Source: Pseudomonas asgharzadehiana (GTDB taxonomy: Bacteria; Pseudomonadota; Gammaproteobacteria; Pseudomonadales; Pseudomonadaceae). From it: a stretch of DNA of 64,000 nucleotides. The stretch covers positions 4,526,001 through 4,590,000 of the forward strand of contig NZ_CP077079.1 of NCBI RefSeq assembly GCF_019139815.1, written 5' to 3'. Position 1 is the first letter of the stretch. Every line of letters begins with the position of its first letter. The notes beneath the pieces were generated by a model. It made no database searches. It saw only the letters and a list, made by a program, of their open reading frames with translations, and was not told where the DNA came from. Both the position numbers and the translations under genes were made by a program. Positions 55,230-63,012 of the stretch are shown here, one piece after another.

Positions 55230-58200
55230 ATGACGCTGTCCAGCGGGCTGATTGCCGCCGTTGCCCTGGCCTATATGGCCATTATGTTTGCCATCGCCTT
55301 CTACGGTGACCGTCGCCACGCGCCCTTGCCGCCGCGTGTGCGCGCCTGGGTGTACAGCCTGTCGCTGGCGGTTTACTGCACCAGTTGGACTTTCTTCGGC
55401 GCTGTAGGCCAGGCCGCCGAACAGTTGTGGGCGTTCTTACCGATATACCTGGGGCCGGTGCTGCTGCTGGTGTTAGCGCCCTGGGTTCTGCAGAAGATGA
55501 TCCTGATCAGCAAGCAGGAAAACATCACCTCAATCGCCGACTTTATCGCCGCGCGCTACGGTAAATCCCAAGCCCTGGCGGTCGTGGTCGCACTGATCTG
55601 CCTCGTCGGCGTATTGCCTTATATCGCCCTGCAACTCAAAGGCATCGTGCTGGGGGTGAACCTGCTGATTGGCGCGGGTGCCGACACCACCGGCACCCGC
55701 GCCCAGGACACGGCATTGATCGTGTCGCTGGTGCTGGCGTTGTTCACCATTGTGTTTGGTACGCGCAACCTCGACGCCACCGAACACCACCGTGGCATGG
55801 TGTTGGCGATTGCATTTGAATCTCTGGTCAAGCTGCTGGCTTTTCTTGCCGTCGGCGCGTTTGTGACCTACGGCCTGTACGACGGTTTCGGCGACCTGTT
55901 CAGCCAGGCGATGCTTGCGCCACGGCTGGAAGAGTACTGGAAAGAAACCATCAACTGGCCGTCGATGGTGGTACAGACCGGCGTGGCGATGATGGCGATC
56001 ATTTGCCTGCCGCGCCAGTTCCACGTGACGGTGGTGGAGAACATCGACCCTCAGGATCTGCGCCTGGCCAAATGGGTCTTCCCTGCCTACCTGATCCTCG
56101 CCGCGCTGTTTGTGGTACCCATCGCCCTCGGCGGCAAAATGATGTTACCCACGTCGGTATTGCCGGACTCCTACGTGATCAGCCTGCCCATGGCCGAAGC
56201 TCACCCGGCACTCGCCGTGCTGGCCTTTATCGGCGGCGCCTCGGCAGCCACGGGCATGGTGATTGTGGCCAGCATCGCCTTATCGACCATGGTCTCCAAC
56301 GACATGCTGCTGCCATGGCTGTTGCGCCGCTCCAGCGCCGAGCGGCCATTCGAAGTGTTCCGCCACTGGATGCTCTCGGTACGCCGGGTCAGCATCGTGA
56401 TCATTCTGTTGCTGGCGTATGTCAGCTACCGCTTGCTGGGGTCTACCGCGAGCCTGGCCACCATCGGCCAGATCGCGTTTGCCGCCGTGACGCAGCTCGC
56501 CCCCGCCATGCTCGGCGCGCTGTACTGGAAGCAGGCTAACCGACGGGGCGTGTTTGCCGGGTTGGCGGCAGGTACGTTCCTGTGGTTCTACACGTTGGTC
56601 CTACCGGTAACGGCGAAAAGCCTGGGTTGGTCACTCAGCCTTTTCCCTGGCCTGACGTGGATGCATTCCCACCCGCTCGGCTTGTCGGTGACCTCTCTTA
56701 CACTGGGCACGGTGTTTTCCCTGGCGGGGAATTTCACCTTATTTGTGTGGGTGTCGATGTTGTCGCGCACGCGGGTGTCCGAACACTGGCAAGCCGGGCG
56801 TTTCATCGGCCAGGAAATCAGCCAGCGTGCCAGCGCCCGCTCGATGTTGTCGGTACAGATCAGCGACCTGCTCAGCCTGGCGGCGCGCTTTGTCGGTGAA
56901 GAACGCGCCCAACAGAGCTTTATCCGCTTCGCTTACCGCCAGGGCAAAGGCTTCAACCCCAACCAGAATGCCGACAACGACTGGATTGCTCACACCGAGC
57001 GCCTGCTGGCCGGTGTACTCGGCGCTTCTTCGACACGCGCCGTAGTAAAAGCTGCGATTGAAGGGCGGGAAATGCAGCTGGAGGACGTGGTACGCATTGC
57101 CGACGAAGCGTCTGAAGTGCTGCAATTCAACCGCGCGCTGTTACAAGGCGCCATCGAGAACATCACCCAGGGCATCAGCGTGGTGGACCAGTCCCTCAAG
57201 CTGGTGGCCTGGAACCGGCGCTACCTGGAGCTGTTCAATTACCCGGACGGTTTGATCAGCGTGGGCCGACCGATTGCCGATATCATCCGCTACAACGCCG
57301 AGCGCGGCCTGTGTGGCCCCGGCGAGGCCGAAGTGCATGTGGCGCGACGCCTGCACTGGATGCGCCAGGGCCGCGCGCATACCTCTGAGCGCTTGTTCCC
57401 CAATGGGCGAGTGATCGAGCTGATCGGCAACCCAATGCCGGGCGGCGGTTTTGTCATGAGTTTCACCGACATCACCGCGTTCCGCGAAGCCGAACAGGCC
57501 CTCACCGAGGCCAACGAAGGCCTTGAACAACGGGTGACCGAGCGTACCCATGAACTGTCGCAGCTCAATGTGGCGCTGACCGATGCCAAAGGCGTGGCCG
57601 AATCCGCCAGCCAGTCGAAGACACGCTTCCTCGCGGCCGTCAGCCATGACTTGATGCAGCCGTTGAACGCCGCACGCCTATTCTCCGCCGCCCTCTCCCA
57701 CCAGAACGACGGGCTGTCCAGCGAAGCCCGGCAACTGGTGCAGCACCTGGACAGTTCGCTGCGCTCCGCCGAAGACCTGATCAGTGACTTGCTGGATATC
57801 TCACGACTGGAAAACGGCAAGATCAACCCGCAACGTCAGCCCTTTGTCCTCAACGAGCTGTTCGATACCCTGGGTGCCGAATTCAAGGCACTCGCCCACG
57901 AACAAGGCCTGCGCTTTCGCTTGCGCGGCAGCCGTTTGCGCGTCGACAGTGACATCAAGCTGCTACGGCGGATTTTGCAGAATTTCCTGACCAACGCCTT
58001 CCGCTATGCCGACGGCCCGGTGCTGCTTGGCGTACGTCGACGCAAGGGCGAACTGTGCCTGGAAGTCTGGGATCGTGGCCCCGGTATTCCGCAGGACAAA
58101 CAGAAGGTGATCTTCGAAGAGTTCAAGCGCCTGGACAGCCATCAGACTCGCGCTGAAAAAGGCCTGGGCCTGGGCCTGGCGATTGCCGATGGCCTATGTC

Positions 58201-58700
58201 GCGTGCTGGGCCATCGCCTCAGCGTGCGCTCATGGCCGGGCCAAGGCAGCGTGTTCAGCGTGCGCGTGCCATTGGCGCGCAACCAAACCGCTGCACCGGT
58301 CAAGGCCCCGCAGGAAAATGGCCTGCCACTGAGCGGCGCGCAAGTACTGTGCGTGGATAACGAGGAGAGCATCCTGATCGGCATGCGCAGTTTGCTGACA
58401 CGCTGGGGTTGCGAAGTGTGGACCGCCACCGACCAGGCGCAGTGCGCGGCGTTGCTGGCAGAGGGTGTGCGGCCACAACTGGCGCTGGTGGATTACCACC
58501 TGGACCACGGCGAGACCGGCACCGAATTGATGGGCTGGCTGCGCGCGCAATTGGCGGAGCCGATTCCCGGCGTGGTCATCAGTGCCGACGGCCGCCCCGA
58601 GATGGTCGCCGAAGTGCATGCAGCGGGGCTGGACTACCTGGCCAAACCGGTGAAGCCGGCGGCGTTGCGTGCGTTGATCAGCCGGCACTTACCGCTGTAG
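55230..58700 (+). CDS. MxtR/CrbS-type transporter-linked hybrid sensor kinase
   Basis: A 1156-residue fusion: an SSS/SLC5-like sodium-solute symporter module with about 13 helices (1-490), a STAC-like linker, a PAS domain (about 635-745), a coiled coil, a HisKA/HATPase kinase core (His806 in AVSHDLMQPLNAARL; DRGPGIP; KGLGLGLAI), and a C-terminal receiver (Asp1088 in LALVDYHLDHGETG). This layout and length match MxtR of P. aeruginosa and CrbS of other pseudomonads, which with ErdR/CrbR control acetate use and quorum-related traits. CbrA shares the transporter half but lacks the receiver. The partner regulator is not in the window. ATG 55230 has GGAG five bases upstream. Confidence 0.88.
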   Translation: MTLSSGLIAAVALAYMAIMFAIAFYGDRRHAPLPPRVRAWVYSLSLAVYCTSWTFFGAVGQAAEQLWAFLPIYLGPVLLLVLAPWVLQKMILISKQENITSIADFIAARYGKSQALAVVVALICLVGVLPYIALQLKGIVLGVNLLIGAGADTTGTRAQDTALIVSLVLALFTIVFGTRNLDATEHHRGMVLAIAFESLVKLLAFLAVGAFVTYGLYDGFGDLFSQAMLAPRLEEYWKETINWPSMVVQTGVAMMAIICLPRQFHVTVVENIDPQDLRLAKWVFPAYLILAALFVVPIALGGKMMLPTSVLPDSYVISLPMAEAHPALAVLAFIGGASAATGMVIVASIALSTMVSNDMLLPWLLRRSSAERPFEVFRHWMLSVRRVSIVIILLLAYVSYRLLGSTASLATIGQIAFAAVTQLAPAMLGALYWKQANRRGVFAGLAAGTFLWFYTLVLPVTAKSLGWSLSLFPGLTWMHSHPLGLSVTSLTLGTVFSLAGNFTLFVWVSMLSRTRVSEHWQAGRFIGQEISQRASARSMLSVQISDLLSLAARFVGEERAQQSFIRFAYRQGKGFNPNQNADNDWIAHTERLLAGVLGASSTRAVVKAAIEGREMQLEDVVRIADEASEVLQFNRALLQGAIENITQGISVVDQSLKLVAWNRRYLELFNYPDGLISVGRPIADIIRYNAERGLCGPGEAEVHVARRLHWMRQGRAHTSERLFPNGRVIELIGNPMPGGGFVMSFTDITAFREAEQALTEANEGLEQRVTERTHELSQLNVALTDAKGVAESASQSKTRFLAAVSHDLMQPLNAARLFSAALSHQNDGLSSEARQLVQHLDSSLRSAEDLISDLLDISRLENGKINPQRQPFVLNELFDTLGAEFKALAHEQGLRFRLRGSRLRVDSDIKLLRRILQNFLTNAFRYADGPVLLGVRRRKGELCLEVWDRGPGIPQDKQKVIFEEFKRLDSHQTRAEKGLGLGLAIADGLCRVLGHRLSVRSWPGQGSVFSVRVPLARNQTAAPVKAPQENGLPLSGAQVLCVDNEESILIGMRSLLTRWGCEVWTATDQAQCAALLAEGVRPQLALVDYHLDHGETGTELMGWLRAQLAEPIPGVVISADGRPEMVAEVHAAGLDYLAKPVKPAALRALISRHLPL

Positions 58701-58714
58701 GCAAGCAGATCAAC

Positions 58715-58800
58715 CTGTGGGAGCGGCTTGCTCCGCCAGCGGGATGCCAGTCAATAAATACCGACTGGCACTGCGCTATCGGGAGCAAGCCCCCACATTT
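58715..58800. repeat. REPIN-like element after the hybrid kinase
   Basis: Two diverged REP arms, CTGTGGGAGCGGCTTGCTCC at the left and CGGGAGCAAGCCCCCACATT at the right, enclose a spacer that itself holds an 8-base inverted repeat (TGCCAGTC/GACTGGCA). It fills most of the gap between the convergent kinase and rmuC genes. Confidence 0.78.
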
Positions 58801-58810
58801 AGCACTGCGT

Positions 58811-60295
58811 TTACTCGGGAAGGTGCGCCACGCCGTCTGAGTCGGTCATGGCCCGTTCCAGCAAATCCGCCGACAGGCTTTTACTCGCGCGGGCGCCGAG
58901 CAATTTTAATTGCTCGGTGCGGCTGACCAGATTTCCACGTCCATCCGTCAGCTTGTTTCTCGCAGCGCTGTAAGCCTTGTCCAACTGCAGCAGACGGTTG
59001 CCCACCTCATCCAGGTCTTCGATAAACAGCACAAACTTGTCATACAGCCAGCCGGCGCGCTCGGCGATTTCACGGGCGTTCTGGCTTTGGCGTTCCTGCT
59101 TCCACAGGCTGTCGATCACCCGCAAGGTGGCCAGCAAGGTGGTGGGGCTGACGATCACGATGTGGCGGTCGAAGGCTTCCTGAAACAGGTTCGGCTCAGC
59201 CTGCAACGCGGCGGAAAACGCCGCTTCGATCGGCACGAACAACAACACGAAATCCAGGCTGTGCAAGCCTTCCAGGCGCTTGTAGTCCTTGCCGGCCAAA
59301 CCTTTGACGTGATTACGCAATGACAGCACATGCTGTTTCAACGCCGCCTGGCCGATCAGTTCATCATCGGCGGCGACGTATTGTTGATAGGCCGTCAGGC
59401 TGACCTTGGAATCCACCACCACCTGCTTGTCGCCGGGCAACATGATCAGCACATCCGGTTGGAAGCGCTCACCATCCGGCCCCTTGAGGCTGACCTGGGT
59501 CTGGTACTCGCGACCCTTCTCAAGACCTGCATGTTCCAGCACCCGCTCTAGGATCAGTTCACCCCAGTTGCCCTGGGTTTTCTGGCCCTTGAGCGCGCGG
59601 GTCAGGTTGGTGGCTTCATCCGACAGACGCAGGTTCAATTGCTGTAGGCGCTCAAGCTCCTTGGCCAGGGAAAAACGCTCGCGCGCTTCGTTCTGGTAGC
59701 TCTCTTCCACGCGTTTTTCGAAGGACTGAATGCGCTCCTTCAGCGGGTCGAGCAACTGCCCGAGGCGTTCCTGGCTGGTTTGCGCAAAGCGCTGTTCACG
59801 CTCATCGAAGATCTTGCCGGCCAGCTCGGCGAACTGTGCACGCAGTTCATCCCGCGAACCTTGCAGGTCATTGAGGCGCTGTTGCTGGCTTTCCTGTTGC
59901 TCGCGCAGTTCGGCGCGCAGGGCGGCCGACAACGCATCGAGGCGCCGCAATTCGGTTTCCTTGGCGCTGCGGTCGAGGCTCCAGGCGTGGGCGGCGTCGC
60001 GTGCGTTGTCGCGGTCGATGTGGAGCAACTCGACTTCGCGGCGCAGCGCGGCCAGGTCGGCTTGCTTGGCGGCATTGGCGTGGCTCAGGTCGCTGATTTC
60101 ATCGCGGCTGGCATCCAACTGCGCAGCGAGGCCTTCCTGGGCCAATTGCGCCGTGGCCAGGCGTTCTTCCAGCAATTCCCAGCCGGTGGTGCGCGCAGTC
60201 AGCCGCCGTTGAAGCTGCCAGCACACCGCCAATAAAGGCACTGCGGCACCCGCCAGGCCCAAGGCAATACTGGTCCAGTCAAAAGCCATAGCCAT
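58811..60295 (-). CDS. rmuC: RmuC-family DNA recombination protein
   Basis: RmuC limits DNA inversion at short repeats and has a predicted nuclease fold. The protein (494 residues from ATG 60295) has one N-terminal membrane helix, a long coiled coil (about 45-190), and the RmuC domain with the family motifs GNWGELILERVLEHAGL, QPDVLIMLPGDKQVVVDSKV and FVPIEAAFSAAL. Several start codons cluster (GTG 60307, ATG 60304, 60295, 60289) and none has a clear ribosome binding site. It is convergent with the MxtR-like gene. Confidence 0.92.
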   Translation of the reverse strand: MAMAFDWTSIALGLAGAAVPLLAVCWQLQRRLTARTTGWELLEERLATAQLAQEGLAAQLDASRDEISDLSHANAAKQADLAALRREVELLHIDRDNARDAAHAWSLDRSAKETELRRLDALSAALRAELREQQESQQQRLNDLQGSRDELRAQFAELAGKIFDEREQRFAQTSQERLGQLLDPLKERIQSFEKRVEESYQNEARERFSLAKELERLQQLNLRLSDEATNLTRALKGQKTQGNWGELILERVLEHAGLEKGREYQTQVSLKGPDGERFQPDVLIMLPGDKQVVVDSKVSLTAYQQYVAADDELIGQAALKQHVLSLRNHVKGLAGKDYKRLEGLHSLDFVLLFVPIEAAFSAALQAEPNLFQEAFDRHIVIVSPTTLLATLRVIDSLWKQERQSQNAREIAERAGWLYDKFVLFIEDLDEVGNRLLQLDKAYSAARNKLTDGRGNLVSRTEQLKLLGARASKSLSADLLERAMTDSDGVAHLPE

Positions 60296-60350
60296 CTCTG
60301 CCATCACCGAAAAAGAGCAAGGTTAACCAAGCATAGAGCGGGAGGACAGC

Positions 60351-60674
60351 TCAGTCTTCGACCTGACCCAGTTCACGTTGGGCGCGGCGGTCACCGGCGC
60401 GCGCAGCTGAACGCAGCAGCTCATGGCCAATGCGGCGGTCGCGCGCGTTGCCGCACTCACGGCACATCAATTGGCCCAGGCGGCTTTGCGCGGCGACTAC
60501 GCCTTCACGGGCCGACTGCTTGAGCAAGCGCCCGGCAAAGTGCTTGACGTTGGTGCTGTGGCCCAGGCGCGGGCTGTCGAGCAACCACAGGGCGACTTTC
60601 AAGGAGAAGCGCCTGGGTGCGGTAACAGCTTGCGGGGCGTCGGTAACAGAAGGTGATACTGAGCGAAACTTCAT
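60351..60674 (-). CDS. Sel1-repeat small protein
   Basis: A 107-residue basic protein with two Sel1-like helical repeats (AREGVVAAQSRLGQLMCREC and DRRIGHELLRSAARAGDRRA, ending QRELGQVED). Such repeats mediate protein contacts; no catalytic domain is seen. ATG 60674 starts MKFRSVSPSV; the ribosome binding site is weak. It is located 43 bases downstream of... the rmuC start side, on the same strand, so rmuC may be read from the same transcript. Confidence 0.8.
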   Translation of the reverse strand: MKFRSVSPSVTDAPQAVTAPRRFSLKVALWLLDSPRLGHSTNVKHFAGRLLKQSAREGVVAAQSRLGQLMCRECGNARDRRIGHELLRSAARAGDRRAQRELGQVED

Positions 60675-61131
60675 AAAGCACTGTGGGACAGAACGGAAGG
60701 CGCGCAACTCTACTCTTTTTTTCGTACAGGTAAAGCTGAAAAAACCGTGCACGCCCGTCCTAGAGCAAGCGCTTGGGACAATCCACAGAAGCTGTGGATA
60801 ACTCAGTGGACAACCTCCCTCTAACTCGCGCAAACGCCCATGGAGCGGGCCTCGCAGTCAAACTGACGATTTTTTCACCAATTAAAAAAAGCCAGATTTT
60901 TCATTGACTTAAATTTCCATTACAGGCAAATGGCGACCCTGCCTTACCCTTGACAGCCTGGCTACACACGCCGCAACTAATGTGCACAAGTACCCACCCG
61001 ATGGTTATATCACCGGCTTTTTTTGGAGCTGCCAGCCTCAAAAATGTTACCGGCAGGACATAACAGGCACTTTTCAAACCCTCAAAGGCTCGCCACACTG
61101 CCCGACCGACAGCGCAACGGTGGGAGGCGCG
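60675..61131. other. 457-base intergenic region without a supported gene
   Basis: No convincing gene lies here. The stretch holds an inverted repeat ATCCACAGAAGCTGTGGAT at 60781-60799, overlapping an exact DnaA-box nonamer (TGTGGATAA, the complement of TTATCCACA) at 60793-60801, and an AT-rich tract at about 60868-60920. The latter part carries the promoter space of the gene at 61132, with no clear boxes that I can assign. Confidence 0.5.
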
Positions 61132-61437
61132 ATGAAAGGAATTCTGATATTCGCCGGGTTATTGCTGGTGATTTGCGCCACTTCCCTGGGGATCAACGCC
61201 GCACTGCCGTCGCCGGACGGGGCCTTGTTTGCCATTGCAATCTTGCTGTCGGCCGCTTTCACAGCCGTGAGCCTGTGTATCGAACTGGGTGAAGGCCGCA
61301 TCAATGACATGGGCGATGTGATGAAGGTGGTCGAGACCGGCCAATCCCTGCGCCTGACCCTGGCCGCTTACGCACTGGGCTGTTCACTAGCCGCGGCCGT
61401 CACGGTGCTGGTCTATCGCGGCGTGTTGGGGGGCTGA
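61132..61437 (+). CDS. Small membrane protein, function unknown
   Basis: A 101-residue protein with three hydrophobic stretches: ILIFAGLLLVICATSLGI, ALFAIAILLSAAFTAVSLC and LAAYALGCSLAAAVTVLVY. A hydrophilic loop of about 25 residues (ELGEGRINDMGDVMKVVETG) precedes the last. GGGAGG stands before ATG 61132; the frame is open a further 50 codons upstream, but that part is compositionally unlike a protein. I do not recognise the family. Confidence 0.72.
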   Translation: MKGILIFAGLLLVICATSLGINAALPSPDGALFAIAILLSAAFTAVSLCIELGEGRINDMGDVMKVVETGQSLRLTLAAYALGCSLAAAVTVLVYRGVLGG

Positions 61438-61878
61438 TTGAAGTTTTTTGGTCAGTGCGCTTCCTTTCCCTGTATCAATCCGTTACTATCCGCGGCGTTA
61501 GTACCAAGCTGAAAGTCAATTCTGGTCGAATAACTCCCCTGAACAACACGGGATCGACCACCTCGATGGTTTCCAGGTATCACTTGCGACGACACTGCCT
61601 TTGAATAAGCAAAGGGTGGCGCGAAGTTTTCATACTCTGACCGAACCAACCTGCAAATTGATCAGGATCTTCACCTCGGGCCCAGAACCTTTGCCCCTGT
61701 TGTGATGCCTGCCCTCCTAAGTACCTACCTGCCAGCCCAAGCGCGCCCATTAACAGCGCTTTAAACTGGCTGCTTTGTTCCAGTCGGGTTCTTCGTTTGA
61801 TCAATGGTGATCAACGTTACTGGAACGTTTTAACGTTGCACGGTTCTTATCCGTGTCATTTGTAGGAACACCAATAAT
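61438..61878. other. 441-base intergenic region
   Basis: I see no gene that can be supported. Short minus-strand frames overlap at 61452-61649 and 61580-61804; the second would give a 74-residue peptide containing GALGLAGRYLGGQASQQGQR, with no clear ribosome binding site. Just before the next gene, AACGTT occurs three times (61813, 61824, 61832) beside the palindrome TGATCAATGGTGATCA, a possible regulator site. Confidence 0.4.
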
Positions 61879-62103
61879 ATGTCCACTCAAATCCATACTC
61901 AGGATGCCATTCGCACCCTCACCAATGCTTTTGCCCCGATGAACTGCCTGATCATGGCCGCTCGCAAAGGCTGCTTCAGTTTTACCCTGGTCAACGAACA
62001 CGGTATCGCTCGTCACAGCGAACGCCTGTACCCCGATCAATACTCCAGCGCAGAACCGCTGCAGGCCGTGATCGAGCGTACCCGTCAGGCACTGGTTGCC
62101 TGA
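61879..62103 (+). CDS. Small conserved-looking protein (DUF1652-like)
   Basis: A 74-residue protein. The pattern of an N-terminal helix, FAPMNC, a beta-rich middle (GCFSFTLVNEHG) and a closing helix (PLQAVIERTRQAL) resembles the small DUF1652 proteins common in pseudomonads, but the match is by eye and weak. AGGA precedes the start at 11 bases, and a clear terminator follows, which supports it being expressed. Confidence 0.65.
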   Translation: MSTQIHTQDAIRTLTNAFAPMNCLIMAARKGCFSFTLVNEHGIARHSERLYPDQYSSAEPLQAVIERTRQALVA

Positions 62104-62125
62104 TCGACCCGAGTTGCTGAAACCC

Positions 62126-62156
62126 AAAAAACCCTGTTTAAAACACAGGGTTTTTT
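62126..62156 (+). terminator. Terminator after the 74-residue protein gene
   Basis: AAACCCTGT and ACAGGGTTT pair around a 7-base AT-rich loop and are followed by a run of T, 25 bases past the stop codon. This is a textbook rho-independent terminator on the plus strand. Confidence 0.9.
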
Positions 62157-62383
62157 ATTGCCTGATATTTACGTATTGAGCTTTTGCACTAAGTTCAAAT
62201 AGATATAAACGTTATAACTGAATAACGAAGATGTTTTAAAAACAGTCCTTTACATCATGAATATGACACTACACTTCAACTCAAGCGGCGTGATCCGCTT
62301 CCGGCGAGCCTGAGATCCGATTCACTGCTGCCAAGCCCCCCCCTCTCAGGCCTCGCCAACCACTTTCACGGATTGAGGTATGT

Positions 62384-62866
62384 ATGGGTATCGCAGCCAG
62401 TGAATTGTGTTGTTATGTGATCCGACCGACATTGTCGTACCTCGGCCGGCAGAGCCCGACGGCCGAGGCTCTGCTGCTGGGCATTGCGGCCAGCCAGTCG
62501 GAACTGGGCTCGGCACTGCACGACCGGCGCGGCCACGGCCTGTACAGCATCACCGAACCCCGGCATCGCGCCTTGTGGGACACCTACCTGGCGCTCGATC
62601 CAGAACGTGCCAGCCTGGTGCGCGGGCTGGCCAGTCAACATGCCTTTCTCAGCGCCCCCCAGTTGGAACTCACGGTAAACCTGCGTTACGCCACGGCCAT
62701 CGCCTGGCTCCTGGTGGAACAACACAGCCCCGCCCTGCCACCACCCGGTGATGTTTTAGCCATGGCGCGTATCTGGAAAGAAATATTTCATCCGCAAGGA
62801 AGGCTGCGTGATTTCAGCCAAACCTGGAAAACCTGTGTTTCACCCTTGAATCACGTGGTTTGCTGA
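62384..62866 (+). CDS. Unrecognised protein with a faint lysozyme-like pattern
   Basis: A 160-residue protein with no signal peptide or membrane helix. GAGG stands five bases before ATG 62384. The segment AEALLLGIAASQSELGSALH followed by GLYSITEPRHRALWDTYL recalls the Glu-containing helix and following loop of transglycosylase/lysozyme folds, and the rest is helical. I have a vague memory of similar proteins in pseudomonad phage-tail-like clusters, but there is no other phage gene here. No function is assigned. The 280 bases upstream are AT-rich and carry no other gene. Confidence 0.7.
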   Translation: MGIAASELCCYVIRPTLSYLGRQSPTAEALLLGIAASQSELGSALHDRRGHGLYSITEPRHRALWDTYLALDPERASLVRGLASQHAFLSAPQLELTVNLRYATAIAWLLVEQHSPALPPPGDVLAMARIWKEIFHPQGRLRDFSQTWKTCVSPLNHVVC

Positions 62867-63012
62867 CCGGGCAATTTGCAAGATTCGCCAAAAACGCTGA
62901 ATTTTGGTCGGATTGTCCTACAAAACCGCTCTATCTCCTACATTACAGCCTATAGCGCGATGTTAATTTTATTGTTACTTTCCGCAGCGGTGATCACCCC
63001 GGAGTTCTAATA

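Noticed and set aside
61580..61804. Minus-strand 74-codon frame in the intergenic region before the DUF1652-like gene
   Set aside because: It has no convincing ribosome binding site, no family that I recognise, and overlaps another short frame. Kept only as a possibility in the intergenic entry.
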